Assembly (NCBI GenBank): GCA_024734555.1
Contig: JANPWX010000544.1
Span: forward strand, 1 to 64,000
Length of the DNA: 64,000 nt
Origin: Trochalopteron elliotii
Lineage: Eukaryota; Chordata; Aves; Passeriformes; Leiothrichidae
Direction of reading: 5' to 3'
The translations under genes were made by a program, and so were the position numbers. The notes under the pieces are model-generated. The model was not told where the DNA came from. It worked only from the letters and a program-made list of their open reading frames with translations, and did no database searches. Positions 22,623 to 35,539 of the stretch are shown one piece after another (position 1 is the first letter of the stretch; each line of letters begins with the position of its first letter).

Positions 22623-25600
22623 GAGGAGTGTCCCACATATAGCAGCACCATCCCTGCCATTGAGGGTGGTTTGGCTGTGAAGAGGAGGGTGGTGATGTGG
22701 TTTTCCAGGTATTTTGCTGCACTCCTACCTCCTGGTTCTGCAAGGAGTGTTGTGGTGCTGGGGGAGTGATCCCAGTGCTTGAGATTCAGCCCTAAACCTG
22801 CTTTAAAACCTGTGTGCCTCTGAGGACCTTGTAGCACCAGAACTGGTACAGAAATTGAGGGTTTGGCATTGTTAAGGGTGTTTTGGAGGCTGTGATGAGC
22901 CCTGGGGGTTGGTCTGCTCAGAGACTGACCTGGAGAGCTGGAGATGGGGCAGCTGCCTGTGATGAGTGTGTTCTGGTACACGGTTAAATACCCTGCTTAC
23001 TTTTGCACCCAGGGGTTCAGAATATTTCGTGTGTGTGTGCAATCCTTTCTGAAGAGCTGCCCCCTTCAAAAGCAGGTGCTGGGCTGGGAAAGGAGGTGCA
23101 GGAGGGTGCCCAAGGCTTCTGAGCCTCCCCCAGCTGGAGGAGCAGAGGCTCTGGCAGTGCCCTGGCTGGCTCTGGGAGATGAGGCAAACACAAGCTCTGA
23201 GAGCCTGAGTGAAAACAAAAGTCCAGGACTATTCCTGAGCCCACCAGAGCATCCCAAGCAGGCAGAGCTGTGCCCCAGGGCTGCTCTGGAGAGATGCAGT
23301 TGCCTGCCAGGATGCTGACAGGGGTAGGAGGGAAGTCTTCTCAGGTGGAGCAGTGTGGGGGTGGCTGCTCAGCGTGGGCATAAAGCTTCACACTGCTGCT
23401 GGGGAGGAGAAGCCTGGCTTGTGTTGCTTTGCTGTCAGTCTACAACAGGCACTTGCTTGGCAAGCCCTGCTGTCCTCCTGCTACTACTCCTGGTGGAGGA
23501 GGGCTGGAGGGACCTCAGTGTCTCTACTCTCCTGGGATTTGCTCAGTGTAAACACAGGGAAACGTGGTGTTCCACAGTGCCAGCTCTGCAGGGAGGGATC
23601 CAACAGGGCAGCACCAAGTGTGTGCCCTGCAGGCTGCAAAGCCTCAGGGCTGGTCCATGTGGGTGCCCTGGGGGACACAGGGAGGGCAGGTGACCCATCC
23701 TCCAGGAGGATGGAGCATTTCCTTCATCTCCCAAGAGTCAGGTCTGGATCCACCTTCTGCAGTGCCTCTGCTCCAACAAAGAATCCAGTGGCAGTGACAT
23801 CCCTGCACAGCAGGCTGGATGTTGTCTCAGCTGGGCACTGCCAGGGATGGATGGGAGCTGGCACTCAGCCCTCTTGGTAAAGTTGCTCTTAAAGAGTTGA
23901 TTGCCTGGACCCAGTGGCCAATGACAGGTTGATGATGATCAGTTCTGCTGAGGTGATGCAGTTGTGTGTCTCTAAATTAGAGCTTGACAAACCTGAGAAC
24001 TTATTTTCCTCTTTGCTGTGACCTTTCCAAATGTGCATTGCCCAGGCAAGAGATTCACAAGCAGAAGCTGTTGGAAGACTGTTTCCATCACTGAAGATAA
24101 AACAGCTTTAAAAATCTATCTCCTGAACATTGACCTAGGCCTTTTCCAAGAACAGATGATGTTCTCAGTAGTCAATAACTTTATTTTAATGCTGAGAGCC
24201 CTGTGTGTGTGTGTGTACAGGTGCTGTGCTGGACTGGGTCCACTGGCAGTCCAGATGCTGTCAGGCTTGGTGTCTACTCTCTTGTTCCATTTTTAAGGCT
24301 GTACATTTGAGACCTTGTTTTTATTCAGCTTGGGTAGCTGTCTACCACCATCTTTTGAAATCAACCTTGATTTAGCTTCCTCTGTAATCCTTCAATCCCT
24401 CTGGGACAACCTTTACACTGTTTTTCCAGCCAGCTGATTGTTCTCTCTCACTTCCAAATTTCCATGGGATATTTGCAATATCCCACTCTAATACCTACTA
24501 ATCCATTAAAAATGCCCATGAGATAGATTAGGTGATCCACTGTGCCTCACAGATTGTGCTCCTTAGTTCTCTGCGTCCCCTGGAACAGTCACAGCCACAT
24601 CTGCCCTGGGAAAGCACAGTTCCTCCAGAAGGATCCCCCAGCACTGCCTCAGGAGCAGGCACAGTTTGCTTGAGAAAATGTTCTGTGACTGTTCAGATCC
24701 ACGGGGAGACTTCATGTGACAACAGGCTGGGGCTGTGGCTGCTGTTATCCAGGTTAACCTGTGTTTGCAAAGAGCAGTGCTGGCAGGAGCAGAGGTCAGC
24801 TCTGCCTGCTCTGCAGGGGCTGTGGCTCTGGGTCCTCACTGAACAGGAGCCTCATTGCTTGCACCATGTTCAGGTTTGGGTATTCCAAAAGTCTGCCCAA
24901 GAGCTCTGCTGTGGTTGTACCCTTCCTTAGATGTTCCATTCTACCTTTGTGCTGTCCTTGATTTCACCATCCTGGTGAGAGCTTCCTGCAACTTGCCATT
25001 TTCCTTGGGGAGTTCCAAGTATTCCCCTTTCTTAAATAAATATTTCAAGTTCAGTTGTCTGACTGGATGAGGTGACAATGCCAGGAGAGGAGAGTGGCGC
25101 AGGCTGGAAATCCTCATTATCCTCCTTCCACAGGATGTGCCTGGTGTGGTCTGGATGGATGTAAACCATGCCAGGGTTAGGCAAAATCTCATTCTGTGCA
25201 TGGGCTCAGTGCTGTAAAAAGGACAAAGCACTCCCTAAAGGAGTATGGGAAAATGTAGGAGACCTGTCATACCCCAGAAACTGTTTTCTGCCAGACCTCC
25301 TTGGAGAGCAGCTGCAATCTCCATGGGAACCAGTGGTGGTGGATATCCTTCCTGCCCCTGCAGAACCATGGGGAAAGAGCAGGCATTGACATCCCCAGAC
25401 ACCCTGGAGGATCTTTTAGATCCAAAATCCCACGGAGAGATTCCTCAGCAGTGACAAATCCCTCATAAAACCTGTTCCCCCCCCCAGAGGCAAAAAGCCA
25501 ATGCCAGATTTGCTGACTTGCCTTGAGACCATCTCTCCTTCTGGTGTTGTACAACAGTGCCCAAAAGTGTAAAGCCATGGAGGGCTTTGCCCTTTTAAAT

Positions 25601-27494
25601 CCAAGGGATTCCATGGGGTGACGTGCTGGGAGAGCTTCAATATCAACCTCTGAATGTGTTTGATGTTTCTGGCTGTGGTGCTAAACGTGGCAAAAGGAAT
25701 GCACAGCATTGGCTGTGGGTGGGAGAGAGATCATGGAAATAAGAGTGGAAAAAAAAAACCCAAGTGGGAAAAGGTTTGGAAAGTGTTAAATGGATGTTTA
25801 AACTTAGATTTTTATTAGAAAAGTTTGAGTAGGTTCTTAAGGGACCCTGCTGAACTCGGTGCTTCTAGATGTCACTGCAAATCAGAGATGTTGGATGAAA
25901 GTGGTTCCCAGAACATTTCTGCTTTCATGATACATGGTCAACTTTTCTTGTTCCTCAAGCAACGTTAACACTAAACTGAGCTTGTGCTTGATGCTGTACA
26001 TAAGCTAAAATAAAAGGAAAGGAAGAGGAAAATCAGTGTTGGGGAACTTCTTTGTGATTTTGGCTTGTGTCTCCTGCTGGGCTGGCATCTTTTAGACATT
26101 TTCTCAGTGCTGTAGCAGAGCCTCAGCCCTGAGATCTGTAAGCACAGCTATTATGCAGGCAGCAATTTGTGAACTCCTCTTGCAATCTCCCTGTGTGCTG
26201 AAAACCCAGGAGCGTTTCCATCCTGCCTGCACTGGAGTGTAGTAAATCTGAGTGTCCTGACAGCAGCCTGGCCTCTGAGTTATCTTTTGGGTGGCTTCAA
26301 AAAAAAAAAACCTACAGTGCAGGACTAATTAGTCCAGCAGACAAAAATGATTCAAGGCTATCAGTTTTGGGAGGGCCAGAGGGAGATTTATGAAGAGGAT
26401 GAATGTTTTCATGCTGGCAGCAGCTCCTCAGCCAGGGACAAGCCCAGTGCTGGATGTGCTGCCTTCTGCACCTGCAGTTACCTGGGAGCTCTGGGGTCCC
26501 ACCTTAACCAGGGCCTTGTGTAACCAACCCAAGGCTGGACGTAGCTGTGACGTGGGCCCTGAGCTGTAAACACAAAGCCAAGGCTGCCCTGAGGTTCAGT
26601 TCTGGGAACAAAGCAGAGGCAGCAGCCTGGGCAAGCCATTTTCTGCAGAGAGAACGAGGAGATGCTGAACGCTTCTGCCTGGTTCAGGAGCGTGGAGTGA
26701 AGGCTGAAGGGAGAGGTCCTGGTGGTGGAATGGCAGCCTGTGGGCTGGTGGTGCCTGGGGGGGGACTGAGATTGCCCCAGGCGCTGGTCCTGGTGGGTTT
26801 GGGGGTCACTGGAAATGCAAGGGAGGCACTGTGGTGCCCTTCATCAGCAAACCTTGCCCTCCTCCTACCTGCTTGTACCACCCTGTCTGTGCAGAAACAC
26901 TTCCACCAGGCAGTGCAGGGCAACCTTGTCTGGGACTGGCTGTTTTGGGGGTGCCCTTCTGCCTCTGGAGGGTTTGGAGTGAGGAGCAGAGTTTTGCATG
27001 GATGGAATCTCATGCCTGTGGGTATTTACCATTGCAGAGTAAGGCACAGACCTGTTCTAGATGTAGGTTTAGTAACTGAAGCCTCTAATTTTTCTCTGGT
27101 TGGCTTTGTTTACTCAGCAGAAGACCTAAAAGCAGCTTTCGTGCTGCTGCAGGGATCTCAGAGGCTGGTGATGCCACAGGCAGGGTGCAAGCAGGGAATG
27201 CTGAGGCTCATGCACAAAGCTGTCTTGAATAATTTCTCCTCTTGTCCAGAAGACACAGGGCTGTGCTCCCTCCTGCTGCACATGATGCACTCCAGTGGCA
27301 GGAGCTCAGCTGCCCCTTTGCCATCTCTAACCTCCTACACACAGTGAGCAGCTCCCAGGGTGGGTCCAGCAGGTTTGCAGATGTTTCTGTGGTTTTAGGA
27401 GGATTCTGTACAGTGGAGGCTGCTTTTTCTTTTGTCTGTACGAGTGTGACGTTGCTCCAGTGGCTGATTTGTGGATACCAGGCTTTAAAATAGA

Positions 27495-27890
27495 GATGTA
27501 GACAAATTGGCAAAAGGCCAGAGGAGAGCAGCACTAATTGTCAGAGCTTTAGAAAACATGACCTCTGAGGAGAGGTTGAAGAAATCAGGTGGATTTAATC
27601 TCGACAAGGCAGTATGGATGGGGGAGGGAGGGGGATGTCATGGTTTCTCAGAACATGAAAGCTGTTGTTAAGGAAGGATGATTGATTTATCCTTTCACTG
27701 TCGTGGAGGGGGGAGGAAATGATGAGACCAAACTACATTTACACTGCAGAGAAGATCTGGTTTGGATATCTAGGAATATAGCTAGCTTTCACTTCAGTAT
27801 ATTTTACTTCAGTGCAGTGAAATGTGGGAAGGCATTGTTCAGGGGAGCTGTGAAATTTCTGACACCCTGTTAATGCCTTTGTTCCTGTAG
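27495..27890 (+). mobile_element. old, diverged CR1-like fragment
   Basis: Words typical of CR1 3' regions appear in order: GGCAAAAGGCCAGAGGAGAGC, ACATGACCTCTGAGGAGAGG, then GGAGGAAATGATGAGAC, ACACTGCAGAGAAGATCTGG, GGATATCTAGGAA and GGGGAGCTGTGAAATTTC. Divergence is much higher than in the other CR1 copies here, so this is probably an old subfamily. The boundaries are approximate. Confidence 0.6.
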
Positions 27891-29724
27891 TTCAGACTAA
27901 AGGGTAATTTTCAGGCTGATCCCTGTCCCTCAGCAACTGCAAACCTTGGCTCTGCCAAGTCCACGTGGCCAGGAATGCAGGAACCAGGAACCTTGAAGCT
28001 CTGGCTGGAGTTCATAAAAATTATGTGGCTTCAGTGGGCCATAAATCGAGCTCTGCTCACCTGCCCACAGGTTTGGAGTCTTTTTGGCTGTGTCTGTGCT
28101 GCAGTTGGAGGTCTGAAGGCAGAGGAACCCAAGCTTGCTCTAGTGTTAACTTCCTTGGGTAGGAGTGAGGAGGGGACAGCTTGGACCTCAGCTCAGGGTA
28201 GTTGCCTGAGTAACCACCCCCCTGTTTCACTGAATTTTGTGCTTTTGCCTTCAGTGAGCTCTGCAGGCTCAGCACCAGGCTGAGCTCTGGGGGAGATGTC
28301 CCAGTCCAGGCTGCCATCACCTCTGGCTGCAGTGCAGGCACACACAGGCCTGGAAACACAACCTTTCCTCCACACTTGTGCTGAGTTATTTCTGTCAGCA
28401 ACGTCACTCCAGGTGCTGGGGGTTTATGCATTATAAAATAAAATCTGAGAGTAATAACTGGTTGCTTTGAAAATATTGTGGATTAGCACAACTTGTTCTC
28501 CACCTTGACTGTGTTTATATTTGACAAGTATCACTTTCAGAAAAAGGACAAGTTTTATTATAACTTGTTTGTCTGCTTCCCTTCCAACTTCCTGAGTGCA
28601 TTATTATCAGGCACCAAACTACTTTCAGAACAAAATGTTGGTGAACTCCCCAGTGGTGGTGAGGAGCAGGGATGTGTGAGGGTGCCATGCACTGGTAAAA
28701 GTGGCAGAATTTCTCACACCCCCTCACTCGTGACCTTGCCTACAAATCCTTTCCAGGCAGAAACTTTTGTTTTAAGGGGAGAAAGTCTGGTTCTTTGTAC
28801 CCACTGGCAAGGCACAGATAAAAGCATGGGCCTCTGATATCAGGTTTACTTCTTTTGCCCTGCCTCAGATCCACAAATGCAGAGTTCTGTCTCTTCTGGG
28901 CAAATCTACAGATGACGTTATCCCATATTTGAAATACCCTACTTTTGTATCCCTCTTGCCTGAAGCTATTAACATTGGCAGAATTGATGTCCTTTGTTTA
29001 TTTTTCTGTACTACTTAAAGTCTGAATGTTGGGCACCAGCTGGCCTGTTTTTCCATTGGGCTGCACTGAGAGTCAGGACATATTTCTGTATTGGCTGTGT
29101 CCATGCTCCTGAATCCCTGTCCTGAGCAGGCTGGGAGCCAGCCTTCAAAACAGGGCTGGGGAAAGTGAAATGGCCTCCCTGGCATCAAGATAAAGTAGGT
29201 GCAGTAAAGGCAGGACTTGCATTTCTTTGTTTGTAGGACAGTCACACACATAAGCCCAAGGGCTGCACACCCCAGGGCTCACAGGTGGGCAGTGAAGCCT
29301 CCCAAATTCTCTGCTAGATAGGATGTGGAGGAGCTGGCAGTGCCAAGAGGAGCCCTGCTGACTCTGCAGGGAGCTGATCCCTCCACCCCAGAGCTGCTCC
29401 TGGAGCTGGGAGTGGGAAGGTCTGGAGCTGTGACACTGAGTCACTGCCTGACCCCGGGCGCTGGGATACCATGGTGATGAGCACAGCACAAATGTCTGCA
29501 TGCATAGAATGGACTGGATGGGCTCTGGGCTTGACAAATATTTGTGTGTCCCCACTGCCAGTGCTGCCCTGCTCTGACCACCCAGCCTGCTGCTTTCAGT
29601 GGGGGAAAGAAGCCTGGCTGGTGCTGGGGAAGGAGGGGATGAGCAGTGACACTGGTGGGGACAGGCTGGAAGCCAAGCAGGCACTGGGGCATGTGGCAGT
29701 TTTAGGGCACACAAAAAACGAGGT

Positions 29725-29945
29725 AGATACAGCAGGTTAAGAGAAAGCTTCTCTTTTTTTTTTTATTATCTGACTCCAATACTTATATACATTTGTACAG
29801 AGGTCAAGAGATTGGCTACACAGGTCTCCACCTCTTCAACCTGGATGGTGAACATCACCGTCCATCACATTTCTCCTCTCAGAGGAGAAAAATGTAAACA
29901 AAAGATAATTTCTAAAAATATACATTGTTTTCTTGAAGCTGTGTG
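29725..29945 (-). mobile_element. possible ERV LTR remnant
   Basis: The minus strand reads GGAGTCAGATAATAAAAA followed by AGAGAAGCTTTCTCTTAACC, resembling the poly(A)-signal and U5 part of an avian LTR, with a TATATAAG-like motif on that strand near 29790. Clear TG...CA ends and target duplications are not visible, so this call is tentative. Confidence 0.3.
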
Positions 29946-30469
29946 AGAACAGCACTGCAAGATTTCAAGCATTTTGCTTGCATTTTCAAGAGAAACTGAG
30001 GGCAAGAGGGCCACTCTTGGAGGGAGCAGCACTGCATGGCAGAAAGGCTCTGGGGTGGGAATCTGCCTTCTCCCAGGCTCTACTGCAGCCCTGTGCATGG
30101 CCCTAACTCTCCTCCTGTAACTAATTAGCCTGCAAGACCCTCAGGGCAGCACTGACTTCCTCCTCCTGCTATGGCTTCTATCACAAGGCCCTGATTTCAG
30201 GGCAAAAAAAAAAGAAGACAAACTATCAAAGTGAGACTTCCTTAAAAGCTTTGCTGTGCCAGTGTCAGCCTCTGGCACAAAGAGGCTGCAGGAGAATCGT
30301 GTCTCCCTGGTGTGGCTGTTGGTTATTTTCCCACCTGGCTCCCCTGTGAAGGATGAAGGTACAGGCACTCAGATGTGTCTGTGAGGGGATCTTCAGAGGC
30401 TCCACGAGGTCTCCTGAGCAGCCCTGCCTCAGGCACCCTGTCAGCCAGCCCGGGGTGCTGGAGCCTGCT

Positions 30470-30780
30470 CTGCCTCTTTAAGGAGATTTGCATAGCAGGG
30501 CCTAATTACAGTGGTTGATTCTGATGTTTTCAGTGTTGTTCATATTCCATTAAAGGATAATGCTGCTTAATTTGCAGCAGAGGGTCTCGGTGAACAGCAC
30601 ACCCAATCACAAGGCACCCCTAATGACACTGCTTCCCTACTTCTGGTAACACATAATTAAAAAATCACTTCATTTCCAGTTGTGTGGTTCTCCCCTCTCC
30701 CCCAATCTCCTAATTACTTTCTAAGCCATTTCATGATTATCTGTAAATATTTCAGCACTTAGATCTACTAATGAGTGAAT
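30470..30780. promoter_or_regulatory. candidate intronic enhancer (AT-rich, octamer and TAATTA motifs)
   Basis: This transposon-free block is unlike the surrounding GC-moderate intron. It holds a perfect octamer ATTTGCAT at 30485-30492 (POU-factor site) and several homeodomain core words (CTAATTAC, TTAATTTGCAG, ATAATTAAAA, CCTAATTACTTTC). Blocks like this are often conserved non-coding elements in neuronal genes. Conservation cannot be tested here, so this is inference from composition and motifs. Confidence 0.3.
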
Positions 30781-31593
30781 GGAAGAGTTAATACCTTGAG
30801 TGGCACGACTGCTTGCCTTTCCCTTTCCAGTGATGCATTGGATAGGATCACTTTCCACCTTGCATGTGTGAGGAGAGGGGCTTTTCATGGGGTGGGAATT
30901 GATTTGTGCTCTGCCTTTGGGTTTTTGGGCCTGAGCAGGGGAGGGGTAACATGCAAAACCCCCATCTCCAGCTGCAGGAGGGGTTTTGCTGGGTTTGGTG
31001 GTGGGTATGTGGTTTAAACCCCACTGTAGGGACTGTCCTGTTCTCTAATCCGAGCTCTGCTCTGAAAATCCACCACATAAACGCTGCTTTTTCACTTCAC
31101 AGATCTGTTTCCTCTGCTTGTCTGGTGCCTTGGGTATTGAAACTCACTTGGGATTTTCAGACTGAGTACTCAGAGCCGACAGAGGGATGGAGGAGTGAGC
31201 TGGAGCACGTTCCCTGCCCATGGCTTCCATGGGCTTGGGTGCTGTGTTCTTTGTATGGTCCATCAGGACCACCTTGTGTGAGCCCACTCAGAGCCTCCTG
31301 ATGGTCTCTGAAGGGATTATTTGGAATAACCAGAGATAATTGTGTTACTAGGCAGTAATGAACTTCCAGGAATTTAAAAAAAAAAAAAAAAAAAAATCAA
31401 GCTTAGGCTGCACTACTCCTTGGGGTGAGTCTGTAAGTCTGGGAGTGAGAGAAATCTAATCATTTGAGCATATTCAATGCCATGATACTCAGGGAATGTG
31501 GGGCTGCTTAAAACCAAATCCGTGCAATTCTTATATTGCAGATAAGAGAGGAGGAGTCGAATATGGTCCTAACCCAGCCTCTTTGTGTTTCAG

Positions 31594-31661
31594 GTAACCC
31601 TGTCACAGTGGGAATGAGCATCCACATCTCCAGCATTGACCAGATCTCTGAAGTCAACATG
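31594..31661 (+). CDS. GABRB4: GABRB4 exon 3: beta-1/beta-2 strands of the extracellular domain
   Basis: This 68-base exon, the canonical exon 3 length in GABA-A receptor genes, completes Gly57 and encodes residues 58-79. The encoded text has the family pattern PV.VGM.I.I.SID..SEVNM that forms the loop G strand at the subunit interface. Residue 67 is His, where I recall Asp (mature position 43) in beta-1 to beta-3. This, with the NPVTVGM start, points to beta-4. The acceptor is TTTGTGTTTCAG|GTAACC and the donor ATG|GTAAGT, close to consensus. The exon ends in phase 0. Note that GTAA at the exon start is coding, since the CAG just before it is the acceptor. An A/C-rich tract begins within 10 bases of the donor. 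Confidence 0.95.
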
Positions 31662-31669
31662 GTAAGTTT

Positions 31670-31879
31670 GGAAAGAAAGAGAAAGAGAAAAAAAAAACAA
31701 AAAAAACACAACAAAGAAAGGGAGAAAAACCTAAAAAAACCCCAAAACAAAACCCACAAAAAAAAAATCCAACAAAAACCCCCACAAACAAACAAACAAA
31801 CAAACAAAAAAACAACACCACTAGTCCACCACCTCCCCCAAAAAACCAAAACCAAAACCAAACAAGCAAAAAAACCCCA
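31670..31879. repeat. A/C-rich low-complexity tract after exon 3
   Basis: GAAA-type purines pass into runs of A broken by C, CC and CCC, with a (CAAA)n core near 31786-31806. The tract begins about 8 bases downstream of the exon 3 donor and is about 210 bp long. The plus strand is nearly free of T. Confidence 0.9.
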
Positions 31880-33189
31880 CAATGAAGTGTTGTTCCATTT
31901 TCTGGCTGAGATTTCCTTCCAAGGCAATGTCTCCTTGGAGGTATTTGGAGGTATCTCTGCCTGTGGCACCTCTGGAGCTTGTGGCATCTCCTCCAGAGTA
32001 GATCCTTATCCCTTCTATGCTGCTTGCACAGACACCTCCCCAAGTCAGAAAACTTATGCCTTAAAAAAGCAGATGTGAATTGTATTTTTTGGTTGATACA
32101 AAGGTGTCTTTATGGTCACTGTCCCTGACAAGTTAAAAAACTGTGAGTTTTCATTTGCTGGTGGTAATTCAACCTTTCCTTGGAGATCTGTGCTGGAAAG
32201 AGAGGCATCTAATGGAAATCTGCTTTTGGGTGCCATTGATAGACTGGAGCTTTTCATACCACTGTGAACAAAACCAAAAATTATCTGCTCAGGTAGCAAT
32301 GGTCTGGGGTGAAATCTGTGAAATTTGTTGATTACTTTGGTCATGGTTTAGGTTCACACCCAGGACTGTCCCTCAGAAGCCCTGAACACCCCTCAGAGGA
32401 CATGGATTGTGTTGTAATTGCCTAAACTTGCCTTTCCCCCTCCTGTCCAGAAGCTTTTCCTCCAGGCTCTTCTCCTTTCCTGGAGGTTGGTGGGAGACAA
32501 TTCCTGCCCAGCTCCTCATTTCCTGACCCGTGCAGGAGAATCCTGGGCCAGTTCACAGCTCTTGCAGTTCCAGTCAATTAAAATCTTGGCCTCCCAGTGC
32601 TGCTGTCCCATTTCTCTGTCTCTGGCCTCTCCTGCCCTGTTTCCCTGCCCCGCCAGCTCCTCTGCTGCTCTGAGGAGGGGAGGAGGGGAGGTGACACAGC
32701 CTGGCCGCTTGGTTTTGTTTCCAAACTGCCTGAAAAGCCTGAATAAGTGTTGGAATGAGCCAGGGGGAAGAGCCAGCCATGAACCTCGATGTTCCTGTGG
32801 GAAAGTTCCTTTTGCTGCCTCTCTGCTGCCATCCCACCATCACCTGAGCTCTCTGTGACACCTCAGTCCAGTGACAGTGACACTGGGCACTGTGTGTGGC
32901 CCTAGGTTTGGGTTACAGAGACTGTGCTGGAGTTTAGGCTCAGCTTAGCAGGGCCAGATGACTTAACCTGGTCCCATCTATCTTGCCTGTCAGGCCACAA
33001 CTCAACTTTGAGTCATCTCCTCCCCCAGGCTCAACTTGGGCCTGGATGTTCTGGGGTGCTGGACCAAATGTCTCCCTCCTGCTGGAGCCAGAAGGGACAA
33101 TTTGGGGTCTGGGCTTGTGGCTTAAGACCAAGACTGGCACAAACATAACGGGGAGGAGGTGAGGGGGTTGTTTCTCAGTTTCCATGCAG

Positions 33190-33670
33190 CCCCTGTGAGC
33201 CTGAGCAGGTCTGTCCCCAGCACAGGAAGGACAGGGACCTGCTGGAGTGAGTCCAGAGGAGGCTCCAGGACGATCAGAAGGATGGAGCAGCTCTGCTGGG
33301 AGAGCTGGGGTTGTTCAGCCTGGAAAAAAAGCCAACTTAAGGGTGGCCTTCCAGTACCTGAATGGAGCCCACAAGAAAGGTGGAGAGAGATTTTGTACAA
33401 GTGCCTGGAGTGACAGGACAAGGGGGAATGGATTCAGGTTAAGAGAATAGCTTCAGATTGGATCTTAAGAAAAAATCCTTCCCTGTGAGGGTGGGCAGGC
33501 CCTGGCACAGGCTGCCCAGAGAAGCTGAGGCTGCCTCTGGATCCCTGGAGATGTCCAAGGCCAGGTTGGATGGAGCTCTGAGCAGCCTGGGATATGTAAG
33601 GTGTCCCTGTCCATGGCAAGGGGCTGGAGCAAGATGATCTTCAAGGTCCTTTGCAATCCAAACCCTTCTG
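33190..33670 (+). mobile_element. CR1 LINE 3' fragment (about 480 bp)
   Basis: The order of typical CR1 3' words is intact: CCCAGCACAGGAAGGACAGG, GTCCAGAGGAGGCTCC, GAGCTGGGGTTGTTCAGCC, AACTTAAGGGTGGCCTTCCA, GGCACAGGCTGCCCAGAGAAGC, GATCCCTGGAGATGTCCAAGG and GGGGCTGGAGCAAGATGATC. The extreme 3' octamer repeat is replaced by TCCAAACCCTTCTG. It is the longest CR1 piece in the window. Confidence 0.9.
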
Positions 33671-35539
33671 CCAAGGCAGCTGAGCCCTGCAGAGGCTGAT
33701 GCAGGATGAATCTCCTGCTGGAGAGGAGTCCATGGGCTGAAGGGGCTGACCAAGGGCTTTGTGCAGCAGCTGTGGCCAGGCATGCAGTAGCCATTGGCCC
33801 AGCAGCACTTTCCAACCCTTGCCATGTAAATGTGGTGCTGTCCCCTCTCCAGTGAGCCCCTGCTTCCCTCTGGCACAGAACTGGGGCAGAAACAGCAGCA
33901 ATAATCCCTCTGTGATGCACAGATCTCCTGGCACAGGCCTCCATCCCCATGCTGCTCTGGATCCTGCAGAATCTGAGCAGCACAGGGATGGACACTGAGT
34001 GCTTTGATGGCTGTGGTCAGGCTGGGCACCACTGTCCATGCCACACTCCTGTGGATGTGAAGGAATGTCACTTCTGGGCTTTTGATCATCCCTCCTGGCT
34101 CTATGTTTGACAAGAATAATCTCCTGCCCATCTTTCCTACACACATTGGGGCAGGGGGAAAGGGTGTGGAAAGGTTTGGGGATGGGAGATGAGGTGGCTG
34201 TAGGTGAGAATTCGTTCAGGATCAAGATCTCTGAGCACCGTGGTGAGGCAGCTTCAAAAAAGGGGTTAAAAATCAGAATCATCCTAAAGAACAAACATTT
34301 AGGGAGCAGAAGAGTTCCCATGTGATGTAAGTTTCCAGGCTGAAGGGATTTTATGTGCATCATTCTTCTGTGTGACAGATGCCCCGGGGAAAGGGCTGTG
34401 TTTTACCCCCGCTCTGGACATGGATACTGGCAAGAAAAACAAGGCATTTTTTTTTCTTGGCATCATGTGTGCTTGGGAAAGGAACTGTGCAATGAATAAA
34501 TTAAAGGCACACAAGTGAAGCCGGGTTGTCATGGCGACCAAATGGCTTCTATTGTTCCACAAGGAGTGTTATTACTTACTGCCCCTTGTAGGATAATTAA
34601 TTAATCCTCAGACATGGTTTTGGGAACAATGGTGCTGGGGCTGGGCAGGCTGAGGAGAGCCCCTGGCTCTCCCAGGCCTTTCCCTGGGACTCCTGGAGCC
34701 TGCTGGCTGCCTGGTGGTGGGGAGCAAGTGCTGCCAGTGACCAGGCATTGCACACTTCCAAAAGTTGTTTTCCATGGGAGTCCAGCTGGCTGTGGTGCTG
34801 TGGAGCCATTCAGCTCCATCCATGAGCACTCCCTGCCCTCAGTCCCATGGGAACAGTGTTCCCAAAACGAAGATGTGGTGACATTCCTGTCCTGGAGGAC
34901 ACAGGGCTCTCTGGAAAGGCAGCACAGTGATGTCCTTGTGCTGGATGTTCCCAGCCACTCTGACATACAGAATGTTTTGCAGCTGCCTGTTGGTGCCATG
35001 TGTGCTCTGATACCCAAAGCTGATGCACCTCCAGCTCCCTGAGGGCCATTCCCAGGTCCTGTGCCATGCAGGGTGTTCATAGGTACAGTGGTGACCATCT
35101 CCCAGTGATGAGAGCCCAAAACTGCAGCCCTTATTTTAAAAAGAGTCACCTCCTGGCTCATGGCAGCTGCTGCCTGTGTGTGGTCAGCCATATTTTCAAG
35201 CTGGCTTTCTGGAGTGATGTTTTCCTGCTGTGTACCCCTCCCTCAGCATGGCTGAGCAACTCTGAGCTGCAGCCTCTGTTCTTGTCAGTGATTAGAAGGA
35301 TTATTTGCTGAGCCAAGATCAGTGACATCAATTGAAGTGTCTGGGGAAGGATGCCAGGGGCCAGGCCAGACAGGTACTGGGGAGGGCTCATTTGAGTGGC
35401 AGACCCTCTGGGAAGTGCTGATCCATGAAGATGAAAGGCCTCTCTGGAGCCTTTTCATCTCCTGTACAGATTTGCAAGTTGGGGATTTGAAGGCAGGCTG
35501 AGGGGAGGGATGTCTTCATGCTGCTGGTGAACAGCTCTT

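Larger units (their letters stand above)
7363..31593 (+). other. GABRB4: GABRB4 intron 2 (24.2 kb)
   Basis: This long GT-AG intron has the G-rich minisatellite at its start, then CR1 pieces (10505-10747, 27495-27890), LTRs (12415-13001, 19795-20133, 22117-22564) and a possible LTR near 29725. It also holds a duplicated segment (13470-13957 and 19437-20271), a GGGAT tract (22586-22622) and poly-A runs (14754-14784, 31376-31396). The stretches 8240-10500, 10750-12410, 14800-19430, 20275-22110, 22630-27490 and 27900-29720 look like ordinary unique intronic DNA. An AT-rich block at 30470-30780 may be regulatory. The acceptor is TTTGTGTTTCAG at 31593. Confidence 0.85.
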
